Positions 8,407 to 16,943 of a DNA stretch of 64,000 bases are shown here, one piece after another. The notes beneath the pieces are model-generated. The model was not told the DNA's origin and made no database searches. It saw nothing but the letters and a program-made list of their open reading frames with translations. Source of the DNA: Agrococcus jejuensis (GTDB lineage Bacteria; Actinomycetota; Actinomycetes; Actinomycetales; Microbacteriaceae). The stretch lies in assembly GCF_007679035.1 (NCBI RefSeq), contig NZ_VEFR01000001.1:1259925-1323924 (forward strand), written 5' to 3'. Both the position numbers and the translations under genes were made by a program. Every line of letters begins with the position of its first letter. Positions within the stretch are counted from its first letter, which is position 1.

Positions 8407-10980
8407 TCAGCAGCCCGGGTCGATCCCGTCGCGATCCGCGCCGACGACGATCGACACCGGCGAGGTCGGCGGGCCGGCCGTGCCCGCATCCGGGTTCTGG
8501 TCGAGCACGACGCAGCGCGAGGCGGGATCGGCGCGAGCCCAGGTGACCTGCAGGTTCGCGGCGTCGAGGCCCGCGGCCCCCATCGCGGTGCCGGCATCGG
8601 CGAGCGTCATGCCCTCGAGCGACGGGATCGCGGCGTCGGGCGACGTGGACTGCGACCCGTCGCTCACGAGCAGCGTCACCGACGTCCGCGGCAGCACGAG
8701 CGCGCCCGCGCCCGGCGACGAGTACTCGATGCGTCCCGCCTCCTGCGCTCCCGCCACCGTGGCGCCGACGACGACCGTGAAGCCGGCGCCCTCGAGCGTC
8801 GCGCGTGCCTCGTCGGGCGTCTGCCCCGCCACGTCGGGCAGCGCCACGGCGTTGCCCTGCAGCGTGCTCTCGTCCGGCGGCGCGAACGCGGCACCGGGGT
8901 AGCGATCGAGCGCGGCGCCCATCACCTGCGTGAACACCGCGGAACGGCGATCCCACATCGCCCGGCCGCCGACGCTCAGCAGGCCCGTGTCGCCCTGGAT
9001 GTTGCCGATCCACACGCTCGACGCGATCGACGACGACGCGCCGTTCACCCACGTCTGCACGACGTCGTTGCTCGTGCCGGTCTTCGAGATCACCGGGGCC
9101 GGCCCCGGCGGGTCGTTGATCCGGTTGGCGTTCGTCACCTCCTGCAGCACGTACTGCATGACCGAGGCGACCTCGGGCGTCAGCACGCGCTCGCAGTCGC
9201 GCGCAGGCATCGCCAGCTCGCTGCCGTCGCGCGCGACGATGCGGTCGATCGCGGTCGGCTCGCAGTGCACGCCACCGCTCGCGATCGTCTGGAACGCCTC
9301 CGCCATGCCCATCGGCGTCACGTTGCCCGCTCCGCCGATCAACGCCGGCGGCACCTGGTCGCGCGGGTAGTCGGCGTAGGTGCCGCCCTGCGCCGGGCCC
9401 GCGCCCATCCGTTCGGCGACCTCGAAGACGTCGCACACGTCGAGGCGGGTGCCCATCTCCATGATCCCCGTGTTCAGCGAGTTCTCCATGATGCCGACGA
9501 CGTCGGATCGGGGGAAGCTGCGCCCCTCGTTGTTCTGCGGATCGGCGGGCAGCCGCGAGCCGCAGGACGGGATCTGCCGCGGATGCCGTGACGTGTCGAG
9601 CGACGTGCTCACCGAGTAGCCGGCCTCGATCCACGCCGCGAGCGCGAAGATCTTGTAGCCGGATCCCGGCTGGAAGCCCTGACCACCTCCCAGGTCGCTG
9701 CCGCCGACGTTGAAGTTCACGCCCGTCTCGAGCTGCGCATCCGCCGAGTCGGTGTTGTCGAAGTCCTTGTTCTGCGCCATCACGAGGATGCGCCCCGACC
9801 CCACCTCGAGCATGCTCACGGCGCCGCCGAGCTCGAGCCGCGTCTCGTCGAGCGGCGTGTACTCGTCGAGCACTGCCTGCACCTGCTCGTTGAGGGTGAC
9901 GTCGATGGACGTGAAGATCTGCAGGCCACCGAGGTCGAACGCGCGCTGGTTCGCGGCCTGATCGGCGCCGAGCAGGAAGGAGCCGTCGGGCTGCGGCAGC
10001 TGCAGCGTGCGAGAGACGTAGTCGCAGAAGAAGCCGGTCGAGCCGTAGTACGAGGCCATGCAGCCCGACTCGAGCTCGCTCAGCTGCACGAAGTCGTCGT
10101 CGACGGGGATCGCGAGCGCCTCGTCGCGCTCGGCGTCGGTGATGAATCCCACGGTGTGCATGCGCTGGATCACGTAGTCGCGACGCGCCTGGTTGCCCGC
10201 GTAGTGCTCGGGCTGCGACAGGTTGAGGTTCGACGGGTACTGCACCGTCGCGAGCAGCGATGCGGCCTCCGCGATCGACAGCTGGCTCGCGTCGATGCTG
10301 AAGTAGCGCTGCGCTGCCGCCTGGATGCCGTAGGTCGCGTCGCCGTAGTTCGCGATGTTCAGGTACGCCGCGAGGATCTCGTTCTTCGTGTACCGCTGCT
10401 CGAGGGCGATGGCGAAGCGCATCTCCTGCAGCTTGCGCCCGTAGGAGTCGGCGGTCTGATCGGCGCACAGCTCCTCGTCCTGCCGTGCGCCCGTGGTCGG
10501 GTCGACGATCGCGCATGCGACCTCGACGATCTGCTGTCGCACCAGCTGCATCGTGAGGCTCGAGGCGCCGCCGGCGCCGACCGGCGAGAGCGCGCGCACG
10601 ACGGAGATCATGTCGACGCCGCCGTGGTCGTAGAACCGGGCGTCCTCGCCGGCGATCGCCGCGAGCGGCGCCCAGCGTCCTGCCTCCGCGAGCGAGACGA
10701 TCTGCCTGTTCTGGCTGTAGAACTGGGCGATCGGGATGGCCTCCTGCGCCTCGCCGCGCCCGTAGATCGTCGAGACCTCCGACTGCTCGTCGATCTCCAC
10801 GAAGTCGGGCAGGCTCTCGAACACGTCGATGCCGCTGTCGGCCGTCTCGGAGGCGACGGCGACGCCGGGCACGACGGTGGCGCTCACGAGGAGGCCGGCG
10901 ACGACGCTGAAGCCGACGACGCCCAGGAGGCTGCCCAAGAAGGAGCCGGGGGCGTGACGAACGCGAGGACCGGGTGACAT
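8407..10980 (-). CDS. Class A penicillin-binding protein with PASTA domains (transglycosylase-transpeptidase)
   Basis: An 857-residue bifunctional peptidoglycan synthase at the membrane. It has a short cytoplasmic tail and one membrane anchor (about residues 14-42), a GT51 glycosyltransferase domain (EDARFYDHGGVD near 111), and a transpeptidase domain with SGYK (nucleophile Ser440, Lys443), SLN (Ser501) and KTG (Lys633). Two C-terminal PASTA repeats (from about 710 and 775) are expected to bind uncrosslinked peptidoglycan. Length is normal for actinobacterial PonA-type proteins. It is convergent with gntR (17 bp apart) and does not belong functionally to the surrounding sugar cluster. Confidence 0.93.
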   Translation of the reverse strand: MSPGPRVRHAPGSFLGSLLGVVGFSVVAGLLVSATVVPGVAVASETADSGIDVFESLPDFVEIDEQSEVSTIYGRGEAQEAIPIAQFYSQNRQIVSLAEAGRWAPLAAIAGEDARFYDHGGVDMISVVRALSPVGAGGASSLTMQLVRQQIVEVACAIVDPTTGARQDEELCADQTADSYGRKLQEMRFAIALEQRYTKNEILAAYLNIANYGDATYGIQAAAQRYFSIDASQLSIAEAASLLATVQYPSNLNLSQPEHYAGNQARRDYVIQRMHTVGFITDAERDEALAIPVDDDFVQLSELESGCMASYYGSTGFFCDYVSRTLQLPQPDGSFLLGADQAANQRAFDLGGLQIFTSIDVTLNEQVQAVLDEYTPLDETRLELGGAVSMLEVGSGRILVMAQNKDFDNTDSADAQLETGVNFNVGGSDLGGGQGFQPGSGYKIFALAAWIEAGYSVSTSLDTSRHPRQIPSCGSRLPADPQNNEGRSFPRSDVVGIMENSLNTGIMEMGTRLDVCDVFEVAERMGAGPAQGGTYADYPRDQVPPALIGGAGNVTPMGMAEAFQTIASGGVHCEPTAIDRIVARDGSELAMPARDCERVLTPEVASVMQYVLQEVTNANRINDPPGPAPVISKTGTSNDVVQTWVNGASSSIASSVWIGNIQGDTGLLSVGGRAMWDRRSAVFTQVMGAALDRYPGAAFAPPDESTLQGNAVALPDVAGQTPDEARATLEGAGFTVVVGATVAGAQEAGRIEYSSPGAGALVLPRTSVTLLVSDGSQSTSPDAAIPSLEGMTLADAGTAMGAAGLDAANLQVTWARADPASRCVVLDQNPDAGTAGPPTSPVSIVVGADRDGIDPGC

Positions 10981-11060
10981 GCCCGCACGCTACGTCGTGT
11001 CGCTGGCAGATCGGCCAGGGATCTCCTGCACGAGCGCTGGACGCGTCGAGCACGGACATG

Positions 11061-11100
11061 CCGAGCGCGCGCCGGCCACCCCTGCCCGGCGCGCGCTCGG
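11061..11100 (-). terminator. Perfect 15-bp hairpin after the aldolase-HAD operon
   Basis: ccgagcgcgcgccgg and its exact complement are separated by a 10-nt loop, starting 15 nt after the stop of the HAD gene. Position and stem strength suit a terminator for the leftward aldolase-HAD operon and insulate the penicillin-binding protein gene. No U-tract is seen. Confidence 0.75.
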
Positions 11101-11115
11101 TCGCTGTGGCGCCGC

Positions 11116-11901
11116 CTACGAGGCGGCGGCGGCGCGGTGCGCCTCGAGCACGCGCTCGAGCCCCGCGAGGTCGACGAACCCCTCGGGGCCTCGCGCATCC
11201 AGCCCCTCGACGAGCGTCGCGGGGGCACCCGGATCCCCGAGCGCCGACACGATGGTCGTCGCCGCCGGGAAGGCGTCGTCGTGCGTGAAGTGGCTCACGG
11301 TCACGACGTGGGCCATGCCCGCCGCCGCAGCCGCGGCGGCGCCCGACTGGGAGTCCTCGATCACGACGACGTCGTCGATGCCGACGCCGAGCTCGGCGGC
11401 GGCCAGCAGGTAGATGTCGGGGGCCGGCTTCTTCGCCGGCACGACGTCGCCCGCGAAGACGCCCGCCATGCGGGCGCGCTGCTCGGGGCCGACGACGGAG
11501 GCGAGCACGGCCTCGACGCTCGCGAGGGCCGACGTGGACGCGCAGGCGACGAGCCAGCCGGCGTCGAGCGCCTCGCCGACGACGCGGGCGATGCCCGGTC
11601 GCGGAGGCAGCGCGCCTGCCTCGACGAGCTCGACGTAGAGCGCCGACTTGCGCTTGTGCGCGGCGGCGATGCGCTCGTCGAGCTGCTCGGGCGAGCCGAG
11701 GTCGATCTCGGGATGCTGCGCGAGGTACGCCTTCATGCGCTCCTTGCCGCCGCCGACGCGCAGCAGCTCGCCGTACTCCTCCGGGGTCCACCGGAACGGG
11801 AGGTCCAGCTCCTCGAACGTGCGGTTGAAGGCGACGAGGTGACCGTCGAGCTCGGTGTCGGCGAGCACGCCGTCGCAGTCGAGCACGAGCGCGCGCGTCA
11901 T
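11116..11901 (-). CDS. HAD superfamily phosphatase (beta-phosphoglucomutase/CbbY-like subfamily I)
   Basis: A 261-residue haloacid-dehalogenase-type hydrolase, probably acting on a sugar phosphate in the cytoplasm. Motif I is VLDCDGVLAD (nucleophile Asp8, acid/base Asp10); then a helical cap domain, motif II in ACASTSAL, motif III Lys in KKPAPDIYLLAA, and motif IV VVIEDSQSG. The ATG at 11901 overlaps the stop of the aldolase gene (ATGA), indicating coupled translation with it. In context it may dephosphorylate an aldolase product or clear a side product. A mutase role cannot be excluded because the subfamily shares this fold. Confidence 0.88.
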   Translation of the reverse strand: MTRALVLDCDGVLADTELDGHLVAFNRTFEELDLPFRWTPEEYGELLRVGGGKERMKAYLAQHPEIDLGSPEQLDERIAAAHKRKSALYVELVEAGALPPRPGIARVVGEALDAGWLVACASTSALASVEAVLASVVGPEQRARMAGVFAGDVVPAKKPAPDIYLLAAAELGVGIDDVVVIEDSQSGAAAAAAAGMAHVVTVSHFTHDDAFPAATTIVSALGDPGAPATLVEGLDARGPEGFVDLAGLERVLEAHRAAAAS

Positions 11902-12770
11902 GCGGGCACCGCCGCGCGACGCGCCGAGCCGAAGAGCTCGATGTGCTGCAGCACGGCCTGCTCGACCGCCGAGCCGATCTGGTCGAACAGCCTCACGGGC
12001 TCCCACTTGCCGGCGCGCTCGGCCTCGGCGAGGTGATCGCGCGATGCGTGCATGTAGGCGAGCTTGACGGCGGTGGAGATGTTGATCTTCGAGACGCCTG
12101 CGTCGATGAACGCCTGGAACTCCTCGGCCGACAGGCCCGTGCCGCCGTGCAGCACGACGGGGATGTCGGTGAGCGCGGCGAGGCGCGCGACGCGGTCGAC
12201 GAGCAGCACGGGCGAGGCCTTGTAGAGGCCGTGCGCGGTGCCGAGCGCGGGCGCGATGAGGTCGGTGCCCGTCTCGGTCGCGACGCGCACGAGCTCCTCG
12301 TCGGCGTAGAAGTGCACGTTCGGGTCGTCGGAGCCGACGCCGTCCTCGACGCCCACGATGTTCTCGATCTCGCTCTCGACGTCGACGCCGGCGGCGTGCG
12401 CCTCGGCGACGACCTCGGCGGTCTCGGCGACGGCGGTGTCGAAGTCGCGGTCGGAGGCGTCGAAGAGCACCGACGACCAGCCGTGCGCGATCGCCTCGGT
12501 GATGACGGCGCGCTGCGGGCAGTGGTCGAGGTGCAGGGCGACCGGCACGGATGCGGCATCGGCGGCGGCCTGGGCCGCCGAGGCGAGCACGGCGGCGCCG
12601 AAGTACTGCACGGTCTTCACCGACGTCTGCAGGATGATCGGCGAGCCGACCGAGTCCGCGGCCTTGACCGCCGAGGCGATCGAGAGGCCATCGACGATGT
12701 TGACGGCGGGGACGGCGTACCCGTCGGTGCGTGCGGCGAGGCAGAGCTCGCGGGTGCTAGCGAAGGCCAT
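11898..12770 (-). CDS. Class II (zinc) ketose-bisphosphate aldolase, FbaA/GatY/KbaY family
   Basis: A 290-residue aldolase expected to cleave a ketose 1-phosphate or bisphosphate to dihydroxyacetone phosphate and an aldehyde. Zinc and catalytic residues are visible: ALHLDHC (Asp82, His83), ESEIENI near 132-138, GTAHGLYK (His180), VLHGGTG (His208) and the phosphate loop KINISTAVK. The ATG at 12770 follows a very strong caaggaggag site. It has its own upstream operator-like sequence (12830-12856), so it starts a transcription unit separate from the AraM-like gene 121 bp upstream. Sequence alone does not separate fructose, tagatose or other ketose specificity. Confidence 0.92.
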   Translation of the reverse strand: MAFASTRELCLAARTDGYAVPAVNIVDGLSIASAVKAADSVGSPIILQTSVKTVQYFGAAVLASAAQAAADAASVPVALHLDHCPQRAVITEAIAHGWSSVLFDASDRDFDTAVAETAEVVAEAHAAGVDVESEIENIVGVEDGVGSDDPNVHFYADEELVRVATETGTDLIAPALGTAHGLYKASPVLLVDRVARLAALTDIPVVLHGGTGLSAEEFQAFIDAGVSKINISTAVKLAYMHASRDHLAEAERAGKWEPVRLFDQIGSAVEQAVLQHIELFGSARRAAVPA

Positions 12771-12828
12771 CGGACCATCTCCTCCTTGCGTCACGGGCAT
12801 CGTCGCCCGGTGCCGGGTCTGTCTCCAT

Positions 12829-12856
12829 GACAAGTCTATACAACACTGGACAACTG
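12829..12856. promoter_or_regulatory. HutC/GntR-type operator-like site, copy 2, before the aldolase operon
   Basis: This site carries the exact HutC-type core GTCTATAC at 12834-12841 inside acaagtctatacaacactgg. A further gGACAAC half-site follows. It lies 59-86 nt upstream of the aldolase start, in the promoter position. It is the best match of the three copies in the window. Confidence 0.6.
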
Positions 12857-12891
12857 AGCCAAGTCGCGGCGAGCGAGGGGGCGGGGGCGGC

Positions 12892-14250
12892 TCAGAGGCC
12901 GCCGCCCGCCTCTCCGGCGCGCGCGAGCACGCGCTCGACGAGCGCGTCGTCCCATCGGCCCGCGAAGAGCAGCAGATCGGCGAGCGTCATGCGGTCGCGC
13001 ATGAACGGCAGCGCCGCGAGCGCCCAGCGCGCACGATCGGCATCCACGCTCGGCGTGAGGGTCGAGAACGTCGCGGGGGCTCCCCAGGCGGCGAGCGCCG
13101 CGGCGCACGACGCGGGGTCGCCCGCGAGGCGCTCGAGCTCGGACCGATGCCGCTCGCGGTCGTCGAGGAAGGCCGCGACGCCGTCGCGCTGCTCCTGCCA
13201 CCTCGCGACCTTGCGCTCGACGGCGATCCAGCACTCCTCGCCGAGCGCGCCCGACGGGTCGACGGGCGCCCACGTCGCGAGCACGCGCTCGCGCAGGTCG
13301 GCGGGTGGCTGCAGGTCGTCGACCGCGACGTCGAGGATGCGCTCGTCGTGCAGCGCGACGTCCCAGAGCGCAGCGGCGACGACGCTCGCGACGCCCACCT
13401 GGGCGCCGTGCAGATCGTGCTCGACGTGCTCGGCCATCGCCCGCATGTCGAGCACGTGGCTCAGCAGGTGCTCGCAGCCCGACAGCGGCGCGGTCGACCC
13501 GGCGGCGCCGATCATGAGGCCGCCGAGCGTCAGGGCGTCGACGAGGCCCGACATGCGCTCGGCGTCGCTCGCCTCCGGCGCGGTCATGGCGACGACCGCA
13601 TCGCGCACCGGCGCCGTGAAGGCATCCGAGTACGGTCCCGGGTCGACGCCGAGCGCGCATGCGAGGTACCAGTCGGCGGGCGAGGTCCACACGGCGACGG
13701 CATCGCCGACGCCCGAGCGCGTGAGGCGGTCGGGTGCGTCGGCGAGCACGTCGTGGTCGATGACGAGGGCGGCGGGCCAGGCGCTCGGCGACGTGCGCTT
13801 CGCACCCTTCTGCACGAGCACCGACAGGGAGTCGGCGAAGCCGTTGACGGATGCGGCGGTCTGCACGGCGACCACGGGCACGCCGAGCCGGGCCCCGACG
13901 ACCTTCGCGAGGTCGGTCACGGTGCCCGAGCCGACCGAGACGATGAGCTCGGCGCCCTCGGCGTCGACTGCCGTCGCATCCACGGTCGCCTCGTCGAGCA
14001 CGACGCCGTGCTCCCCCGCCGGTGCGACGACGTGGTGCAGCTCGTAGCGCTCGGCCAGCTGCGCCTCGACGCGCGCGTCGACGTCGTCGCCGCCGACGCA
14101 CTTCGGCACGCCGTCGCCCAGCAGCACGACGGAGCCTCCCGCGAGGAGGGACGCGGCGAGCGAGCCGACGGCGTCGAGCGCGCCGGGCCGCGAGGTCGTG
14201 GTCATGGCGCCGCCCGAGTGCTCGAGCGAGGCGCGTGCGAGATCCGTCAT
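12892..14250 (-). CDS. sn-glycerol-1-phosphate dehydrogenase-like protein (AraM/EgsA family)
   Basis: A 452-residue member of the iron-containing alcohol dehydrogenase-2 family (AraM of Bacillus, EgsA of archaea), which reduces dihydroxyacetone phosphate to glycerol 1-phosphate with a metal ion. Recognisable segments are VSVGSGTVTDLAK near residue 110, VPVVAVQTAASVNGFADSL, and the metal-site stretch GCEHLLSHVLDMRA with later His residues in EHDLHGAQVGV. A C-terminal helical extension follows. The ATG at 14250 overlaps the stop of the NagD-like gene. In B. subtilis araL and araM are adjacent in the arabinose operon in the same order as here. The physiological substrate may differ from glycerol phosphate. 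Confidence 0.85.
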   Translation of the reverse strand: MTDLARASLEHSGGAMTTTSRPGALDAVGSLAASLLAGGSVVLLGDGVPKCVGGDDVDARVEAQLAERYELHHVVAPAGEHGVVLDEATVDATAVDAEGAELIVSVGSGTVTDLAKVVGARLGVPVVAVQTAASVNGFADSLSVLVQKGAKRTSPSAWPAALVIDHDVLADAPDRLTRSGVGDAVAVWTSPADWYLACALGVDPGPYSDAFTAPVRDAVVAMTAPEASDAERMSGLVDALTLGGLMIGAAGSTAPLSGCEHLLSHVLDMRAMAEHVEHDLHGAQVGVASVVAAALWDVALHDERILDVAVDDLQPPADLRERVLATWAPVDPSGALGEECWIAVERKVARWQEQRDGVAAFLDDRERHRSELERLAGDPASCAAALAAWGAPATFSTLTPSVDADRARWALAALPFMRDRMTLADLLLFAGRWDDALVERVLARAGEAGGGL

Positions 14251-15095
14251 GCGCGGGCCTCCCGATCGGCGTCGACGAAGGCGTCGACGAGGTGGTCGAT
14301 CTGCCCCAGCACGATGTCGGGGCGGTGCTCGTCGGGCGCGGCTGCGAGCATCGCCTCGTCGGTCTCGCCCGTCATGACGAGCGCCGAGGCGATGCCCGAG
14401 TTGCGGGCGAAGAGCATGTCGGTCGAGAGGCGGTCGCCCACCATGACCGTGCGCGCCGGGTCGATGCCCGTGTCGCGCTGGATGATGTCGAAGAGGTCCT
14501 TCGACGGCTTGCCGAACACCGCCTCGCACTCGACCTGCGTGCCCGCCGTGATCGCAGCCGTGATGCACGCGGCATCCGGCTCCCCCCTGCCGCCCGGGAA
14601 CGGGCAGAAGCGGTCGGGATTCGTCGTCACGAGGCGGGCGCGCTTGTGGAACCACAGCGCGTCGAACGCGATCTGCAGCTTGCGGTACTCGAACGTGCGG
14701 TCGTACGAGGAGATGACGAGGTCGATGCGCTCGGCATCGTCGCTCATGGGGATGCCCGCTGCGGCGAGCGCATCCACGAGCGGCTGCTCGCCGATGGGGA
14801 AGACGACCTTGCCGGGCATCTCGCGCTCGATCCAGTGCACCGTCGCGACGAGGCTCGTGTAGACGTCTTCGACCGGCGTGGGCAGGCCGAGGCGCGCGAG
14901 GCGGTCGGCGTAGTCCTGGGGCGACTTCGTGGGGTTGTTGCTGCAGAACAGCACGCGCTTGCCGTGCGCGCGCAGCGTCTCCACGAGGCGCTGGGCGCCG
15001 GGGAGGAGCCCCTCGCCGAGGTAGATCGTGCCGTCGAGGTCGAACAGGTAGGCGTCGAACTCGGCGATGGCGTCGATGGGGGTCGGCTCCGTCAT
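14247..15095 (-). CDS. HAD-IIA sugar phosphatase (AraL/NagD-like)
   Basis: A 282-residue cytoplasmic phosphatase of HAD subclass IIA. Motif I is FDAYLFDLDGTIYLGEG (nucleophile Asp18, Asp20), motif II FCSNNPTKSPQDY, then the C2 cap, motif III Lys in FGKPSKDLFD, and motif IV MVGDRLSTDMLFA. AraL, the nearest functional analogue by context, hydrolyses low-molecular sugar phosphates and is thought to detoxify accumulating intermediates. The ATG at 15095 has a weak aaggagcg site about 9 nt upstream. It is followed by the AraM-like gene with a 4-bp overlap and preceded by an intraoperonic hairpin after the kinase. Confidence 0.88.
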   Translation of the reverse strand: MTEPTPIDAIAEFDAYLFDLDGTIYLGEGLLPGAQRLVETLRAHGKRVLFCSNNPTKSPQDYADRLARLGLPTPVEDVYTSLVATVHWIEREMPGKVVFPIGEQPLVDALAAAGIPMSDDAERIDLVISSYDRTFEYRKLQIAFDALWFHKRARLVTTNPDRFCPFPGGRGEPDAACITAAITAGTQVECEAVFGKPSKDLFDIIQRDTGIDPARTVMVGDRLSTDMLFARNSGIASALVMTGETDEAMLAAAPDEHRPDIVLGQIDHLVDAFVDADREARA

Positions 15096-15125
15096 GGCGT
15101 CGGGCGCTCCTTCGAGGGATCGTGC

Positions 15126-15158
15126 GACCGGCCGGCCCTGCAGCAGGGCCGGCCGGTC
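15126..15158 (-). terminator. Perfect 15-bp hairpin between the FGGY kinase and the AraL-like gene
   Basis: gaccggccggccctg and its exact complement with a 3-nt loop lie 11 nt after the kinase stop and 31 nt before the next gene. Such an internal stem-loop can attenuate downstream genes or protect the upstream mRNA. Whether transcription passes it cannot be read from sequence. Confidence 0.65.
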
Positions 15159-15169
15159 GAGGGGATGGG

Positions 15170-16777
15170 TCAGACGGCGATGGGCTCGGGCTGCGTCGTC
15201 GCGCCTGCCTGCTGCTTCGTGGCCGCAGCGTACGCCGCCGCCTTCCGCGTCGCGACCTGCAGCTGGTCCCAGACCTTCGCGTTCGCCTCGCGGATGGCGC
15301 GGTACGCGGTGAAGAGCTCGGTGTAGACCGCGGTCTTCTCGAGGTCGGGCTCGTACTCGCGCACGATCTCGACCGTCGCATCCGCACCCTCGGCGTAGCT
15401 GGCGTAGACGCCCGAGCCGACGCCCGCGACGATCGCCGCGCCCTTGGCGCCGAACTCCGAGCCCGCGGGCACGATGATGCGGCGACCGAGCACGTCGGCG
15501 AAGATCTGGCACCAGACGGCGCTGTTCGCGCCGCCGCCTGCCAGGCGCACCGTCTGCACCTCAGTGGGGATGGAGTCGAGGCAGTCGCGGATGCCGTATG
15601 CGACGCCCTCGTAGATGGCGCGCAGCATGTCGCTGCGGTCGTGCGTGCCGGTGAGGCCCGAGAACGAGCCGCGCGCGGAGGGCTTCACGAACGGCGCGCG
15701 CTCGCCGCCGGGCGCGAGGTAGCCGTGGAAGATGACGCCGCGGGCGCCGATGGGCGTCGCGAGGATGCGCTCCTCGAGGTGCGCGAACAGCGCCTGACCG
15801 GCGACCTCGGCGTCGGCCTGGAAGGCGGCGCCGAACTCGCGCAGGAACCAGTCGAGGTTCGGGGTGCACGAGTTCATGCCCATCGCGCGGATCCACGTGT
15901 CGGGGCCGTGCGGGATCGTCCAGCCCACGTCCTGCGGCTCGAAGCCCTTCGACACGTCGTCGGTGCACACCGTGACGATGCCCGCCGTGCCGATGACGGC
16001 CATGCAGTCGCCGGGGCGCACGACGCCGACGCCGAGCGACGACGCGGTGATGTCCATCTGACCCTTGTAGACGGGCGTGCCCGCGACGAGGCCCGTGCGC
16101 TCGGAGGCGGCGTCGGTGACGGTGCCTGCGACGTCGGTCGGGGCCTTGATGGGCGGCAGCACGTGGCTGACGCGGTCGATGCCCCAGATGGTGTTCACCT
16201 GCTTCGACCACTGGCGACCGGCGGTGTCGATGCCCGAGAGGCTCGCGTCGGAGGGATCGGTGGACAGGTCGCCGGTGAGGTTGAACTCCACCCAGTCCTT
16301 GCACCACAGCGTCGTGGCGCCCTCGAGCACCTCGGGCTCGTTGTCGGCGCGCCAGCGCAGCACGGCCGAGGTCGTGCCCGCGTAGGGGCCGGTGCCGGTG
16401 ATGGCGAACTGGCTCGTGACGGTGCCGTTCGCGTACCAGTCGTCGATGATGCCGCCCGCGCGTCCGTCGGTCCAGAGGATCGCGGGGCCCTTGGGGCGCC
16501 CCGTCGCGGAGTCGACGAGCCACACGCCGTCGCCCTGCCCCGTGACCGACACGGCGACGATCTCGCTCGCGTCGACGCCGGAGCCCGCGATCGCGTCCTT
16601 GATCGCGTCGGCCGCGGCCTCCCAGACCTGGTCCATGTCCTCCTCGGCCAGATGCGGCTCGGGGCTGTCGATGCCGACGCTGTGCGCGCCGCGCGAGAGC
16701 TCGGTGCCTGCGCGGTCGAAGACCGCGGCCTTGAGCACGGACGTGCCGGCGTCGATTCCCAGGATGTACTCGCCCAT
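15170..16777 (-). CDS. FGGY family carbohydrate kinase
   Basis: A 535-residue kinase that should phosphorylate a pentulose, tetrulose or polyol with ATP. The N-terminal FGGY domain has the phosphate-binding GIDAGTSVLKAAVFD (residues 7-21), substrate-region TGQGDGVWLVD and the LWTDGR segment; the C-terminal domain contains GTAGIV and VRLAGGGANSAVWCQIFADVLGR. The C-terminal ~40 residues are an Ala/Lys/Gln-rich extension. The ATG at 16777 has a gaggaggagc site. The promoter region is shared with the divergent alcohol dehydrogenase and holds an operator-like site. It resembles xylulose/erythritol-type kinases; the exact sugar is not assigned. Confidence 0.88.
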   Translation of the reverse strand: MGEYILGIDAGTSVLKAAVFDRAGTELSRGAHSVGIDSPEPHLAEEDMDQVWEAAADAIKDAIAGSGVDASEIVAVSVTGQGDGVWLVDSATGRPKGPAILWTDGRAGGIIDDWYANGTVTSQFAITGTGPYAGTTSAVLRWRADNEPEVLEGATTLWCKDWVEFNLTGDLSTDPSDASLSGIDTAGRQWSKQVNTIWGIDRVSHVLPPIKAPTDVAGTVTDAASERTGLVAGTPVYKGQMDITASSLGVGVVRPGDCMAVIGTAGIVTVCTDDVSKGFEPQDVGWTIPHGPDTWIRAMGMNSCTPNLDWFLREFGAAFQADAEVAGQALFAHLEERILATPIGARGVIFHGYLAPGGERAPFVKPSARGSFSGLTGTHDRSDMLRAIYEGVAYGIRDCLDSIPTEVQTVRLAGGGANSAVWCQIFADVLGRRIIVPAGSEFGAKGAAIVAGVGSGVYASYAEGADATVEIVREYEPDLEKTAVYTELFTAYRAIREANAKVWDQLQVATRKAAAYAAATKQQAGATTQPEPIAV

Positions 16778-16853
16778 GGGGGCTCCTCCTCGTCGTTGAG
16801 GTCTGATCTGGGCCGGGCGCCGCCGGGCGGCGGTGCGCGACTGCCGGCAATCA

Positions 16854-16874
16854 TATAGACATGTATGGACTTGT
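16854..16874. promoter_or_regulatory. HutC/GntR-type operator-like site, copy 3, between kinase and alcohol dehydrogenase
   Basis: Read on the minus strand, acaagtccatacatgtctat matches the ACAAsTCyATACA pattern of the other two sites. Its core GTCCATAC (16863-16870) has one mismatch to GTnTAnAC. The site lies midway between the two divergent genes, so it could control both. Confidence 0.55.
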
Positions 16875-16943
16875 CTCTAGTCCCACATGCAGGATGGGAT
16901 GGAGGCATCCCCCAGGGGCACCGATCGCGAAGGAGCGAGGACC

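Noticed and set aside
210..11791. Very long open frames opposite or out of frame with the BMP, E1, PBP and HAD genes (for example 713-2617 on plus and 7586-11791 on minus)
   Set aside because: They are Arg/Ala/Gly-rich translations produced by the high GC content, lack family motifs and overlap genes with clear motifs on the other frame.
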